A stretch of 43,634 bases of DNA. Origin: Methylococcales bacterium (GTDB lineage: Bacteria; Pseudomonadota; Gammaproteobacteria; Methylococcales; Methylomonadaceae). The number at the start of each line of letters is the position of its first letter. Within the stretch, counting starts at the first letter, position 1. Positions 31,807 to 42,017 of this stretch are shown here, piece by piece. The notes under the pieces were generated by a model, which saw nothing but the letters and a program-made list of their open reading frames with translations, made no database searches and had not been told where the DNA came from. The translations under genes were made by a program, and so were the position numbers. The stretch lies in the NCBI GenBank assembly GCA_026398895.1, contig JAPLRZ010000049.1:1-43634 (forward strand). Reading direction: 5' to 3'.

Positions 31807-34800
31807 ATGCACAATAACTACTTCGATTCTGCACACACTGAATTATTCCAAGGTATTAACCTGATAGAAGCCAGTGCGGGTACAGGTAAAACCTATGCAA
31901 TCGCCATGCTGGTGTTACGCTTTGTGGTGGAACAGGATTTAGGTATAGAAAAAATATTGGTAGTGACTTTTACCAAAGCGGCGACCGAAGAATTGAGAGA
32001 TCGAGTGCGTAGTCGTTTAGCAGAAACTAGACGGATACTGGGCGCACTTGATAGCGACAACAACGACCAAGGTATCGTGAATTGGTTGAATGAACTAGCA
32101 ATTGAACCAGAGTTAATCAAGCAACGCTTGAATAAAGCCTTGTTAGACATCGATCAAGCCAGTATTTTTACTATTCATAGTTTTTGCCAACGGGTATTGC
32201 GTGAACACGCTTTGGAAAGTGGGCAGTTATTTGATGCAGAATTAACCGATGATTTAGCCAGTATTAAACAAGCGTGCGTTGATGATTTTTGGCGCAAACA
32301 GCTTTATAGCCGTAGTCAATGGCAGTTTGCGGTATTGACTTCGGATTATTCAACGCCTGACGCTTTGTTGGCTAGCATTAATGGAATTGTCGATCATGTG
32401 GTGGTGTATCCAGATTATCAAGACTTAGATGAGGTATTACAAGCATTAGAGCGCGTAGTGAATGAAGCAAAAGTCGCGCTAAGTGCTTTTTCAAATTCGC
32501 TACAAGCAGGTTTTAAGGATGAAAAATTTAATGCTAGTTATTGCAGTGCTTATAAAGCGGCGTATCCCCTGTTAAACGACTGGTTACATGGACGTAGCAC
32601 ACAAATTCCTGATGCAAAAAGTTTGGCTTTGTTCACTCGTGACGGTTTAAAAGCAGGATTGAATGGTAATAAATTTAGAGCCTCAAAAACCCAAACGTCC
32701 ATAGAACGCAAAGCCGACTATCTTGCTCAGTTAGCTATTGATACTGTGCCGTTTGACGCGCTTGCTAATGCTGTCCAGCAAGTCACGTTAGTTTTGCGCC
32801 GCTCATTATTAGAAACGCTACGCGCTGATTTGGATAAGCGATTACAGCAACTGAATGTATTGTCATTTGATAATTTGATTACTCGTTTATCTGACGCATT
32901 AACAGGCGATAAAGGCGGGTTACTTGCCAACGAATTGCGTGAGCGTTTTGCTGCTGCGTTGATTGATGAATTTCAAGACACCGATAATAGCCAATGGGCT
33001 ATTTTTTCCACTGTATTCGGAGTGAACAGTCATTTTTTATATTTAATTGGCGATCCTAAACAGGCGATTTATAAATTTCGCGGTGCGGATATTTTTTCTT
33101 ATCTAGCTGCACAAAAACAAGCCGATTATCACTTTACTCTAGGAAAAAACTGGCGTTCACATCCGCGATTAGTTGAGGCGGTGAACGCGCTATTTCAACG
33201 CGATAATCCGTTTATATTGGATGAATTAGCATTTCATGCAGTTGAACCTGCTAAATCAGCAAGCGATGGTGAACTGCATTACCATCCAAAACTTGTTTTG
33301 GACTCCAGCCCAGTTGCACCGATGGTGTTATGGCAATTATCACCTAGCGAGAGCAAAACGGGGTATTGGGGGAAAAATGATGCTGAGCAGGAAATTCGTA
33401 TCGCGGTGTGCAATGAAATTGTCGAATTACTGCAATCCTATCAATTACAGCCCAAAAATCAGAGCGTACAACCGCAAGATATTGCTATATTGGTTAGAAG
33501 CAATAAACAAGCGCAAGACTATCAAATTGCCTTGCGTGACGTGGGCGTACCTGCGGTGTTGAACAGCGTGGAATCTATTTTTACTAGCCCAGAAGCGCGT
33601 GAACTGCATACGCTATTGCAGGCGGTAGCCAATCCTAGCGACAGCGGTTTATTGAAACAAGCCTTAACCCTCCACTGGTTTGCCTTGGATTTGCAACGTT
33701 TGTACGCGCTGTTTAATGACGAAACTGCGTTAGATGAATGGATGGCGCGGTTTTTAAGTTATTACCAAGATTGGCAAAAATTGGGCTTAATGGCGATGAT
33801 GCAACGCTTGCTTACTCAAGAAAAAATCCGCTTACAGCTTGCCAATACCACCCAAGTAGAACGGCAGTTAACCAATATCTACCATTCGATTGAACTGGTA
33901 CATCAAGCCGCTATCAATGACCATCTCGGCATTAATAAAACACTGGATTGGTTGCAAGCGTCGATACACAAAGCCAGTGCCTCCGAAGCCCAGCAATTAC
34001 GGCTGGAAAGTGATGATGATGCAGTGCAGATTGTGACTATGCACCGCTCTAAAGGACTGGAATATCCTATCGTGTTCTGTCCTTGTCTTGGGCAACACAA
34101 TGATCGTTTACACAGTGAGCGTGAATTAATCACCTGTCATGATAACGGCAAAATAATCGTTGATTTGGGTTCACAATATTTTGAGCAACACCGCCAGCAA
34201 GCAATCATCGAAGAACACGCGGAAGATGTGCGCTTATTTTATGTGGCAGTCACTCGCGCAAAATATCGCTGTTACATTACTTGGGCGAATGTGCGTTCAG
34301 AAAACAAACCCAATGCGTCGGCGTTGGCATCGCTAATGGATTTTGCTGACGGTGATTTTGTTCAGCAACAAGCCAAGTTGCAAAGTTTTGAGCAAGCACA
34401 GCCGCAAAGCTTTGTTTATCGGCTATTAGAAGCGGTCAATGAACCGACAGGAAGTTATAAAAAACAGCGGAAAACCAATTCATTACGCGGCAACCAACGG
34501 CTACGAACGTCTTTATATAGCTACTGGCAAATGAGCAGTTATACCGCCCTATCTGCATTAAGCGAACACAGCGCACCAGAATTGCCCGAAGATAAAGCCC
34601 GCGAACAAATCGAGTTATCCACGCCACGACTTGTCACCGCTGAAGATTTACCCAAAGGTGCGCATACAGGCAACGCGGTTCATGATTTGCTGGAAAATAA
34701 TGCGTTTAGTGCGTTGGCACAACGTAAAGGCAATATCACCTTACGCGAAAAAGCCTGTCAACGTTATAGCTTAAAACTCGACCGTCCTGAATTACTGGAT

Positions 34801-35331
34801 GATCTATTGGAAAAAGTAGTGAAAACACCGTTATCGAATAATGATCCAGATTTTTGTTTAATGAACTTACCAGAATCTCAATGCTTAAAAGAAATGCCGT
34901 TTTATTTAGCTATGCAGGAAATGAATGCCCAGAAAATCAATGATATTTTGCAAGCTACGCCTGCTTATCAAATGTTAAGCAGTAAAAACTTATGCGGTTA
35001 TTTAACGGGGTTTATCGATCTGATTTGTGAATACCAAGGGCGTTATTATGTAATGGATTATAAAACTAATTTCTTAACTGATTACGATGACGGCAATTTA
35101 ACCCTCGCTATGCGTGAGCATAACTATGGTTTGCAATATTGGCTTTATACTGTGGTACTGCATCGTTATTTACAAAACCGTCTGCCTAATTATGACTACG
35201 AACAACATTTTGGCGGAGTGCGTTATTTGTTCGTGCGTGGTATGTTGCCCGATGTCCCTATGAGCGGCGTGTATCACGATAAACCCGATTATCAGCGCGT
35301 CAATCAATTGGTTTCGTTGTTTGGTGAGTAA
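31807..35331 (+). CDS. recB: Exodeoxyribonuclease V beta subunit
   Basis: RecB is the 3'-5' helicase and nuclease subunit of RecBCD, which processes double-strand breaks. The 1174-residue protein is close to the E. coli length (1180). The UvrD-type helicase begins with Walker A EASAGTGKTYAIAM (about 20-33) and VTFTKAATEELRDR, then DEFQDTDNSQW (about 388-398), VTMHRSKGLEYPIVFCP and FYVAVTRAKYR. The C-terminal nuclease domain has GFIDLICEY and YVMDYKTN, with the metal-binding Asp and Lys, and a His in AVHDLLE. Neither recC nor recD is adjacent; in many gammaproteobacteria recC, recB and recD are together. The start ATG at 31807 has no strong ribosome binding site. Confidence 0.94.
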   Translation: MHNNYFDSAHTELFQGINLIEASAGTGKTYAIAMLVLRFVVEQDLGIEKILVVTFTKAATEELRDRVRSRLAETRRILGALDSDNNDQGIVNWLNELAIEPELIKQRLNKALLDIDQASIFTIHSFCQRVLREHALESGQLFDAELTDDLASIKQACVDDFWRKQLYSRSQWQFAVLTSDYSTPDALLASINGIVDHVVVYPDYQDLDEVLQALERVVNEAKVALSAFSNSLQAGFKDEKFNASYCSAYKAAYPLLNDWLHGRSTQIPDAKSLALFTRDGLKAGLNGNKFRASKTQTSIERKADYLAQLAIDTVPFDALANAVQQVTLVLRRSLLETLRADLDKRLQQLNVLSFDNLITRLSDALTGDKGGLLANELRERFAAALIDEFQDTDNSQWAIFSTVFGVNSHFLYLIGDPKQAIYKFRGADIFSYLAAQKQADYHFTLGKNWRSHPRLVEAVNALFQRDNPFILDELAFHAVEPAKSASDGELHYHPKLVLDSSPVAPMVLWQLSPSESKTGYWGKNDAEQEIRIAVCNEIVELLQSYQLQPKNQSVQPQDIAILVRSNKQAQDYQIALRDVGVPAVLNSVESIFTSPEARELHTLLQAVANPSDSGLLKQALTLHWFALDLQRLYALFNDETALDEWMARFLSYYQDWQKLGLMAMMQRLLTQEKIRLQLANTTQVERQLTNIYHSIELVHQAAINDHLGINKTLDWLQASIHKASASEAQQLRLESDDDAVQIVTMHRSKGLEYPIVFCPCLGQHNDRLHSERELITCHDNGKIIVDLGSQYFEQHRQQAIIEEHAEDVRLFYVAVTRAKYRCYITWANVRSENKPNASALASLMDFADGDFVQQQAKLQSFEQAQPQSFVYRLLEAVNEPTGSYKKQRKTNSLRGNQRLRTSLYSYWQMSSYTALSALSEHSAPELPEDKAREQIELSTPRLVTAEDLPKGAHTGNAVHDLLENNAFSALAQRKGNITLREKACQRYSLKLDRPELLDDLLEKVVKTPLSNNDPDFCLMNLPESQCLKEMPFYLAMQEMNAQKINDILQATPAYQMLSSKNLCGYLTGFIDLICEYQGRYYVMDYKTNFLTDYDDGNLTLAMREHNYGLQYWLYTVVLHRYLQNRLPNYDYEQHFGGVRYLFVRGMLPDVPMSGVYHDKPDYQRVNQLVSLFGE

Positions 35332-35421
35332 AATATTTTCATGCCAAAAAAGTTTTTTCTGAGTAACTATAACTCTTTAATACAAGGTTTTACACCTCCT
35401 TCTTAATGTAATTAGCGCATT

Positions 35422-35427
35422 TATAAT
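35422..35427 (+). promoter_or_regulatory. Candidate -10 for clpS-clpA
   Basis: TATAAT stands about 96 nt before the clpS start. The hexamer 17 nt upstream (CTTCTT) is a poor -35. The 190-nt gap between recB and clpS contains no other clear element. Confidence 0.35.
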
Positions 35428-35522
35428 GCTTTCTTTCCACTCTACTAAGTAGATTTATGCTTGAATTACACTACTATTGGCATTATGTTAGTGCCGTTAA
35501 CATACTTTGTGTAGCAGTAACT

Positions 35523-35846
35523 ATGTCCGATTTTGATCCACTTGATGATAATGGCGATGATTTAGCCACTAAAGAAGCTAAGCCACAGCTACAAAGACCG
35601 CCTTTATATAAGGTGATTTTATTAAATGATGATTTTACGCCGATGGATTTTGTGATTGAAATTCTGATGGATTTTTTTTCCATGCCTGAGGACAAAGCGA
35701 CACAGGTCATGTTACAAATACATACGCAAGGAGTAGGGGTGTGTGGTACATACAGTAAAGATGTAGCAGAAACGAAAGTGGTTATAGTCAACGAATATTC
35801 TCGTGAACATCAGCATCCATTGTTGTGCGCGATGGAAGAAGTATAA
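35523..35846 (+). CDS. clpS: ClpS adaptor protein
   Basis: ClpS delivers N-end-rule substrates to ClpAP. The 107-residue product matches the usual length (E. coli 106). The core is [19 protein letters not shown] (about 27-45) with the NDD residues that help bind the N-degron, then [24 protein letters not shown] and the ClpA-contact region. I choose the ATG at 35523 (MSDFDPLDD); the longer frame from 35457 would add a sequence unlike ClpS. ClpA follows 12 nt downstream, the normal gene order. Confidence 0.95.
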   Translation: MSDFDPLDDNGDDLATKEAKPQLQRPPLYKVILLNDDFTPMDFVIEILMDFFSMPEDKATQVMLQIHTQGVGVCGTYSKDVAETKVVIVNEYSREHQHPLLCAMEEV

Positions 35847-35858
35847 AGTGGAGCATTT

Positions 35859-38120
35859 ATGTTAAGTAAAGAACTTGAAGTTACCCTAAACACCGCCTTT
35901 AAAAACGCGCGTGATAAACGTCACGAATTTATCACGGTAGAGCATTTGTTACTGGCATTGCTAGATAATGCGGCGGCCGAAACTATCATGAAGGCGTGTG
36001 CTTGTAATATTAAAATGCTACGCGGACAGTTAACGCAATTTATTGACGAGACTATTTCGTATATTCCCGAAGGTGTACAACGCGAAACTCAGCCGACCTT
36101 GGGATTTCAGCGCGTCTTGCAGCGTGCAGTGTTTCATGTACAAGCATCTGATAAAAAAGAAGTGACAGGCGCGAGTTTATTTGTCGCCCTGTTCAGTGAG
36201 CAAGACTCACACGCGGTTTATTTACTGAATAAACAAGAGATAACCCGCCTCGATGTGGTCAACTTTTTGGCACATGGTACGACAAAAATGGATCAAGATT
36301 CTGAAGCTGACGAGCGCAATACAGAGGCTAATCAAGCTGATCCAGATAATGCCAGTAGCCCCTTAGAAAAATATACCACTAATCTGAATGAAGAAGCGCG
36401 ACAAGGTCGTATTGATCCATTAATCGGCAGAGAATTGGAAATCGAGCGTACTATTCAAACCTTATGCCGCCGCCGTAAAAATAATCCGTTATTAGTCGGT
36501 GAAGCAGGTGTAGGTAAAACTGCCATTGCCGAAGGCTTAGCAAAACGCATTGTTGAAGAAGATGTCCCCGAAGTGCTGAAAAACAGCGTGATTTATTCGC
36601 TCGATTTAGGCGCGTTAGTGGCAGGAACTAAATACCGTGGCGATTTTGAAAAACGCCTTAAATCTTTAGTCAGTCATCTGAAAAAAGAACCTGATTCGAT
36701 TTTGTTCATAGACGAAATTCATACCATCATTGGTGCAGGTTCTGCTTCTGGTGGGGTGATGGATGCGTCCAACCTAATCAAACCTGTACTCGCTTCTGGG
36801 CAGTTGCGCTGCATAGGTTCAACCACTTATCAAGAATATCGCGGTATTTTTGAAAAAGATCACGCCTTAGCTCGCCGTTTTCAAAAAATTGATGTTCTTG
36901 AGCCTTCAGTTGAAGACACCATTTTGATTTTGAAAGGTTTGAAATCCCGTTTTGAACAACATCACGACGTTAAATATTCACCCGAAGCCTTACGTCTAGC
37001 GGCTGAATTATCTGACCGTTATATCACCGATAGACATTTGCCTGATAAAGCCATTGATGTGATTGATGAAGCAGGTGCGAAACAGCGCATGGCGACAAAA
37101 GCCTTGCGTAAACAACTGATTGAAGCGGTTGATATAGAAGAAATTGTCTCTAAAATAGCCAGAGTGCCTGCCAAATCAGTGTCTTCAAATGACATAGACA
37201 AACTCAGCAACTTAGAGAAAAATCTAAAAATGCTGGTGTTTGGTCAAGATGAAGCCATTGGAGCATTAGCCTCTGCTATCAAATTATCACGCGCTGGACT
37301 CAGAGAATCGCAAAAAACCATCGGCTCATTTATTTTTGCAGGGCCTACGGGTGTTGGTAAAACCGAAGTTACCCGCCAGTTAGCGAAAGTGTTAGGCATA
37401 GAGTTGATTCGTTTTGATATGTCCGAATACATGGAACGTCACACGGTTTCAAGATTGATAGGCGCACCTCCTGGTTATGTTGGTTTTGACCAAGGCGGTT
37501 TATTAACCGAACAAGTCACTAAACATCCACACGCTGTTTTATTGCTCGATGAACTGGAAAAAGCCCATCCCGATGTTTTTAACCTGTTGTTACAAGTCAT
37601 GGATCATGGTTCATTAACCGATAATAATGGACGTAAAGCGGATTTTCGCAACATCATTCTAGTCATGACTACTAATGCAGGTGCGGCGGAAGGCAGTCGC
37701 GCTTCTATCGGTTTCACTTCTCAAGATCACGCTACAGACAGCTTAAAAGTGATTGAAAAAGGCTTTTCACCCGAATTTCGTAATCGTTTAGATGCCATTA
37801 TTCAATTCAAACCCCTCGATATTTCTATCGTTGGCTATGTAGTGGATAAATTCATTTTTGAATTAGAAGCCTTATTATCCGATAAACAAGTCACCCTTGC
37901 TCTGGATACCGAAGCGCGTTTATGGTTAGCCGAACATGGTTGCGATCCCAAAATGGGCGCAAGACCGATGGCGCGATTAATCCAAGAGAAAATTAAAAAA
38001 CCTCTGGCTAATGATCTGCTATTTGGCAAACTCGCGCACGGTGGACACGTTAGAATTTATGTGGAAAATAATGAACTGGCTTTTGCCATAGAAAGCAAAG
38101 AGCTGGTTGTTTCTGACTAA
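35859..38120 (+). CDS. clpA: ATP-dependent Clp protease ATP-binding subunit ClpA
   Basis: ClpA is the AAA+ unfoldase that feeds ClpP. The 753-residue protein has an N-terminal Clp repeat domain (1 to about 145), first ATPase with Walker [19 protein letters not shown] (about 213-230) and Walker B FIDEIH, and second ATPase with [14 protein letters not shown] (about 495-508) and [11 protein letters not shown]. The IGL-type ClpP-docking region is expected in the second domain. A GGAG site precedes the ATG at 35859. It shares an operon with clpS; the DUF29 gene follows 15 nt downstream. Confidence 0.97.
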   Translation: MLSKELEVTLNTAFKNARDKRHEFITVEHLLLALLDNAAAETIMKACACNIKMLRGQLTQFIDETISYIPEGVQRETQPTLGFQRVLQRAVFHVQASDKKEVTGASLFVALFSEQDSHAVYLLNKQEITRLDVVNFLAHGTTKMDQDSEADERNTEANQADPDNASSPLEKYTTNLNEEARQGRIDPLIGRELEIERTIQTLCRRRKNNPLLVGEAGVGKTAIAEGLAKRIVEEDVPEVLKNSVIYSLDLGALVAGTKYRGDFEKRLKSLVSHLKKEPDSILFIDEIHTIIGAGSASGGVMDASNLIKPVLASGQLRCIGSTTYQEYRGIFEKDHALARRFQKIDVLEPSVEDTILILKGLKSRFEQHHDVKYSPEALRLAAELSDRYITDRHLPDKAIDVIDEAGAKQRMATKALRKQLIEAVDIEEIVSKIARVPAKSVSSNDIDKLSNLEKNLKMLVFGQDEAIGALASAIKLSRAGLRESQKTIGSFIFAGPTGVGKTEVTRQLAKVLGIELIRFDMSEYMERHTVSRLIGAPPGYVGFDQGGLLTEQVTKHPHAVLLLDELEKAHPDVFNLLLQVMDHGSLTDNNGRKADFRNIILVMTTNAGAAEGSRASIGFTSQDHATDSLKVIEKGFSPEFRNRLDAIIQFKPLDISIVGYVVDKFIFELEALLSDKQVTLALDTEARLWLAEHGCDPKMGARPMARLIQEKIKKPLANDLLFGKLAHGGHVRIYVENNELAFAIESKELVVSD

Positions 38121-38135
38121 AGAATGCAGTAACTA

Positions 38136-38567
38136 ATGACCTCTTTACATGAACAAGATTTTTACGCATGGACAAAACAGCAAGCCGATATTTTAAAATC
38201 GGGTGATGTTCGTGTGTTAGATGTTCATTATTTGATAGAGGAATTAGAAAACATGGGGGCGCGTGAAAAGCGCGAATTGGTTCATAGGCTGACTTTATTA
38301 CTGGGACATTTATTGAAATGGGTGTATCAACCAGAAAGACGCGGCAATAGTTGGATTGCAACTATTGAAGAACAGCGTTTAGAGGTTAGTGACTTAATAC
38401 AAGACAACCCTAGTTTAAAATATCAGCTAGAACAACAATTCGAAAAAGCCTACACCAAAGCGATTTTATTTGCAGTAAAGGAAACTAATTTATCCAAGTC
38501 TACTTTCCCCAATGAATCGCCTTTCACTTTGAAACAAACCTTGAACAGAGACTATTTACCAGACTAG
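38136..38567 (+). CDS. DUF29 family protein
   Basis: This 143-residue protein is the DUF29 type: DFYAWTKQQADILKSG at the N-terminus, VRVLDVHYLIEELENMG (about 25-41), LTLLLGHLLKWVYQPERRGNSW (about 51-72) and the C-terminal FPNESPFTLKQTLNRDYLP. The family is helical, cytoplasmic and of unknown role, and is often present in many copies in cyanobacteria and filamentous sulfur bacteria. It follows clpA by 15 nt and may be co-transcribed. It ends in a hairpin shared with the convergent infA gene. Confidence 0.9.
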   Translation: MTSLHEQDFYAWTKQQADILKSGDVRVLDVHYLIEELENMGAREKRELVHRLTLLLGHLLKWVYQPERRGNSWIATIEEQRLEVSDLIQDNPSLKYQLEQQFEKAYTKAILFAVKETNLSKSTFPNESPFTLKQTLNRDYLPD

Positions 38568-38574
38568 AACGATA

Positions 38575-38606
38575 GCGTTAATTCCATCGCAAGATGGAAT
38601 TAACGC
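38575..38606. terminator. Shared hairpin between the DUF29 gene and infA
   Basis: A 14-bp perfect stem, with arms GCGTTAATTCCATC and GATGGAATTAACGC, closes a GCAA loop. It begins 8 nt after the DUF29 stop. The other arm runs into the infA stop codon, so the last infA codons form part of the stem. No U-tract follows. It is placed to end or protect both convergent mRNAs. Confidence 0.7.
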
Positions 38607-38818
38607 ATACGGAAAGTGATACGACCTTTAGATAAATCGTAGGGAGTCATTTCAACTTTAACGCTGTCACCCGTCAAAATACGAATATAATGCTTGCGCA
38701 TTTTTCCTGAAATATGAGCAGTTACAACATGACCGTTCTCTAGTTGTACGCGAAACATAGTATTTGGAAGGGTGTCAATCACCTTACCTTCCATTTCAAT
38801 TTGATCTTCTTTGGCCAT
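38600..38818 (-). CDS. infA: Translation initiation factor IF-1
   Basis: IF-1 binds the ribosomal A site during initiation. The 72 residues are the canonical length: [19 protein letters not shown]..., then [20 protein letters not shown] and ending GRITFRMR, a single S1-like OB fold. I use the ATG at 38818; an upstream in-frame start at 38836 would add six residues absent from the family. infA beside clpS-clpA is the usual gammaproteobacterial arrangement. An extended -10 promoter lies about 30 nt upstream. Confidence 0.97.
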   Translation of the reverse strand: MAKEDQIEMEGKVIDTLPNTMFRVQLENGHVVTAHISGKMRKHYIRILTGDSVKVEMTPYDLSKGRITFRMR

Positions 38819-38848
38819 TGTGTTTAATCCAAGCAATTAAAAGTGCCA

Positions 38849-38857
38849 ATTATACCA
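38849..38857 (-). promoter_or_regulatory. Extended -10 promoter for infA
   Basis: On the minus strand TGGTATAAT (38857-38849) gives the TGnTATAAT form of an extended -10, about 30 nt before the infA start. A TTGTTA lies 15 nt upstream of the hexamer and may be a loosely spaced -35. Single gene, strong core element, fitting high infA expression. Confidence 0.6.
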
Positions 38858-38915
38858 CAAGCCTGATTTTAACAACACAACCGCGTTCATTCCACGTTAG
38901 CTATAATTTCAAAAG

Positions 38916-39060
38916 TGGCTTATAAAAACCCCAAACTCCCTCTCCTGCTGGAGAGGGTTGGGGTGAGGAGAATAAAATCAAGTGTTTACATTTCCCCTCA
39001 TCCCAACCTTCTCCCTCTGGAGAAGGAGTAATAGCACTTGTGTAGATACCTATGCTTTTA
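38916..39060. repeat. MITE-like repeat, copy 1, upstream of cheB-cheR gene
   Basis: The first 112 nt (38916-39027) match 43523-43634 at all but five positions. Internally, CTCCCTCTCC...GGAGAGGG and CCTTCTCCCTCTGGAGAAGG form two hairpins, and CCCAACC/GGTTGGG words face each other. The right end TGTGTAGATACCTATGC... (39039-39060) is the inverse of 43479-43500 at 21 of 22 positions. The left end is not recognisable here, so this copy seems left-truncated. It fills much of the 301-nt gap between infA and the sensor gene. Confidence 0.8.
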
Positions 39061-39119
39061 TGGTGTAGCATAAGCTGAACTCAAAATTTCTCCATTACCT
39101 TCTTTATTGATTACTGTTT

Positions 39120-42017
39120 ATGACCACTAAAAAAACCACCGATGCCACGCCGCACATTGCAAACACGAATTTCCCTATCATTGGCATAGGCGCGTCAGCG
39201 GGTGGTTTAGAAGCCTTTGAGCAATTTTTTCATGCTATGCCCGTGAATAGCGGACTGGCTTTTGTGTTGGTGCCGCATCTTGATCCCAGTCATGGCAGTT
39301 TGCTCACGGAAATTTTGCAACGTGCCACCACCATGCCTGTGATGGAGGCACTGGATCAACTCCCTGTTGAAGCCAATCATGTCTATATCATTCCACCTAA
39401 TCGGGATATGGAAATTTTTCATGGTAAATTACAACTGACTGTTCCCACTGCGCCACGCGGGCAACGTTTGCCGATTGATAATTTTTTGCGCTCCTTGGCG
39501 GAGGATCAGCAAGAAAACGCTATCGGCATTATTCTATCTGGTACGGGAACTGACGGTACACAAGGAGCGCGTGCCATTCATGGTATGGGCGGTATCGTCT
39601 TAGTACAAGAACCCAGCACCGCTAAATATGACGGAATGCCCACTAGCGTGGTTTATGCGGGTTATGCTACCCATAGTCTACCTATCGAGACAATGTGGGC
39701 AACACTGCAAACCGATATGCGTAGCGTTATTCTGCCTATTGAACGCCCTGCACCTGCCAAAACGGTAACTAGCATAAAACACATACTGATTCAATTACGC
39801 GCCATTACAGGTCATGACTTTGCTTTATACAAACAAAGCACTATCGGTCGGCGCATTGAGCGGCGAATGTTGCAACATAATATCGACAACATTGACATTT
39901 ATGCGCGTTATCTGAAAGAGAATCCAGCCGAGGCACGGATTTTATTCAAAGAATTGCTGATTAATGTCACCAGTTTTTTCCGTGATGCTGAGGCGTTTGC
40001 GATGCTGGAAAATAGCATTCTGCCCTCTCTGTGTGCCGATAAACCTGAGAATTTTGTTTTTCGTGCGTGGGTAGCAGGTTGCTCTACGGGCGAAGAAGCC
40101 TACTCGATTGCTATCTTGCTACGCGAATTCATGACTAAAACCCATCAAGAATTTAAAGTGCAGATATACAGCACTGATTTGGATGAGGAGGTGATTGCTA
40201 TTGCCCGCGCAGGTTTTTATGCACCCAATATCGTGTCGGATGTCACGCCAGAGCGATTGCAGCGTTTCTTTCTCAAAGAGGATACGGGCTATCGTATCAA
40301 AAAAGACATTCGCGAGATGGTGGTGTTCGCCATTCAAAACGTCATTAAAGACCCACCGTTTACCAAGCTGGATTTATTAAGTTGCCGCAATTTGATGATT
40401 TATCTGGAGGCTGAATTACAAAATCGCTTAATTCCGACTTTTCACTACGCCCTCAATCCCGATGGCGTGCTGTTTCTATCACCCTCGGAAGGAATCGGCA
40501 ATTATACCGAGCTGTTTTCAGCACTTGACCGCAAATGGAAATTTTACCGCGCTCTACCGTCTGCACTCTCCACCCGTCTATTGACAAACCAGCCCGCAAC
40601 CTTTGCCGAACACCACAAACTTAAAGCAAACGAAAAAATTATCCAATTTACTAGCAAACCGCTTAACCTTGCCGAGTATGTACCCAAACTATTAGCGCAA
40701 TTTTTCGCGCCTGCGTCGGTGATTATCGACACCAAGGGTACTGTTCTATATGTGCATGGTGATACGGGTAAATACCTGCGTCCCGCAGCGGGGATAGCGT
40801 CGCTCAATATTATTGAGATGGCACGCGAAGGACTGAGTTTGGAATTGCACGCGGCTATTCACGCGGCTACCAGTAATAGTACGCTCACGCTGAATCGAGA
40901 AATACAGGTTAAAACCAATGGTGGATTCAGTACCATTGGTCTAAGTGTGCGTCCACTGCCAGACTCCGAGGACTTGGGAAACCCGTTGCTGGTGAGTTTT
41001 CAAGACATCACTCAGCCAAAACCGTTGCGCAAAAAACTCACTAAAACCACTGAAGTAACGCGTATTGGCGAATTAGAGCATGATTTACAATTATTGAAAG
41101 ACAATTATCAAGTCAGTATTGAAGAACAGCAGGCATTTAACGAAGAACTCAAATCGTCCAATGAAGAGCTGCAATCCACTAATGAGGAATTGCAATCCAC
41201 CAATGAAGAGCTGGAAACCTCCAAAGAAGAATTACAATCAGTGAATGAAGAACTCATTACCGTCAATTCAGAACTGCAAACCAAAATTGAGCAACTGTCG
41301 GAGATGCAGAACGACATGAAAAATTTGCTGGATAATGTCAATATCGGTATTATTTTTCTGGATGCACACCTGAAAATTCGCCGTTTCACACGGGAGGCAG
41401 TGCGACTGCATCGATTGGTTGCCACCGATGTCGGGCGACCGTTAATTGACATTAAAAGCGTGGTGGCAGTAGATGATTTGCTGCTTGCGGCTCAACAAGT
41501 ATTGGAGTCACTGATTCCTTACGAGCGTGAAATACACCTAGACGGTGATACTTGGCTGTTAGCTCGCATTCAACCATACCGCACACTGGATAACATGATT
41601 GACGGCGTGGTGTTGACCTTTACCGATATTAGCACCCGCGTCAAGACGATGGTAAACCAAGATGCACTGCTATTAGCTGAAGGTATCGTCAATACGATTC
41701 GTGAACCATTTTTGGTACTGGATAATAATCTGACCGTCATATCGGCTAGCCCATCGTTTTACACGCTATTTCAGGTCAAACAACAAGACACCGTGGGGCG
41801 AAAAATTTATCATCTGGGCGATCAGCAATGGAATATTCCTGCCTTGCGTGAACTATTGGAAGATATATTGCCGCATAATCAAATGTTTGAAAATTATGAG
41901 CTGGAACATGATTTCCCCATTATTGGTCAACTTAAATTACGACTCAATGCCCGTCGTATTGTCAGTGATACTGGGCTGTTACAACTGATTTTATTATCAA
42001 TGGAGGCTATTGTATGA
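39120..42017 (+). CDS. CheB-CheR-PAS fusion signalling protein
   Basis: This 965-residue protein fuses a CheB methylesterase (about 18-200) to a CheR methyltransferase (about 215-480), a coiled coil and two PAS-like domains. The CheB triad is present: S26 in GASAGG, H53 in PHLDPSHG and D145 in GTGTDG. There is no receiver domain before it. CheR motifs include LLINVTSFFRD, the SAM-binding AGCSTGEEAYS (319-329) and SCRNLMIYL. The coiled coil (about 645-740) has repeated NEELQSTNEEL words. PAS-like regions lie at about 735-845 and 855-960. No histidine kinase domain follows. No chemoreceptor, CheA or CheW is nearby. Its stop overlaps the next gene as ATGA, so they form one signalling unit. Confidence 0.93.
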   Translation: MTTKKTTDATPHIANTNFPIIGIGASAGGLEAFEQFFHAMPVNSGLAFVLVPHLDPSHGSLLTEILQRATTMPVMEALDQLPVEANHVYIIPPNRDMEIFHGKLQLTVPTAPRGQRLPIDNFLRSLAEDQQENAIGIILSGTGTDGTQGARAIHGMGGIVLVQEPSTAKYDGMPTSVVYAGYATHSLPIETMWATLQTDMRSVILPIERPAPAKTVTSIKHILIQLRAITGHDFALYKQSTIGRRIERRMLQHNIDNIDIYARYLKENPAEARILFKELLINVTSFFRDAEAFAMLENSILPSLCADKPENFVFRAWVAGCSTGEEAYSIAILLREFMTKTHQEFKVQIYSTDLDEEVIAIARAGFYAPNIVSDVTPERLQRFFLKEDTGYRIKKDIREMVVFAIQNVIKDPPFTKLDLLSCRNLMIYLEAELQNRLIPTFHYALNPDGVLFLSPSEGIGNYTELFSALDRKWKFYRALPSALSTRLLTNQPATFAEHHKLKANEKIIQFTSKPLNLAEYVPKLLAQFFAPASVIIDTKGTVLYVHGDTGKYLRPAAGIASLNIIEMAREGLSLELHAAIHAATSNSTLTLNREIQVKTNGGFSTIGLSVRPLPDSEDLGNPLLVSFQDITQPKPLRKKLTKTTEVTRIGELEHDLQLLKDNYQVSIEEQQAFNEELKSSNEELQSTNEELQSTNEELETSKEELQSVNEELITVNSELQTKIEQLSEMQNDMKNLLDNVNIGIIFLDAHLKIRRFTREAVRLHRLVATDVGRPLIDIKSVVAVDDLLLAAQQVLESLIPYEREIHLDGDTWLLARIQPYRTLDNMIDGVVLTFTDISTRVKTMVNQDALLLAEGIVNTIREPFLVLDNNLTVISASPSFYTLFQVKQQDTVGRKIYHLGDQQWNIPALRELLEDILPHNQMFENYELEHDFPIIGQLKLRLNARRIVSDTGLLQLILLSMEAIV

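Noticed and set aside
35457..35522. Longer ClpS start
   Set aside because: ClpS is about 106 residues, and the ATG at 35523 gives 107; the extra segment is unlike the family.
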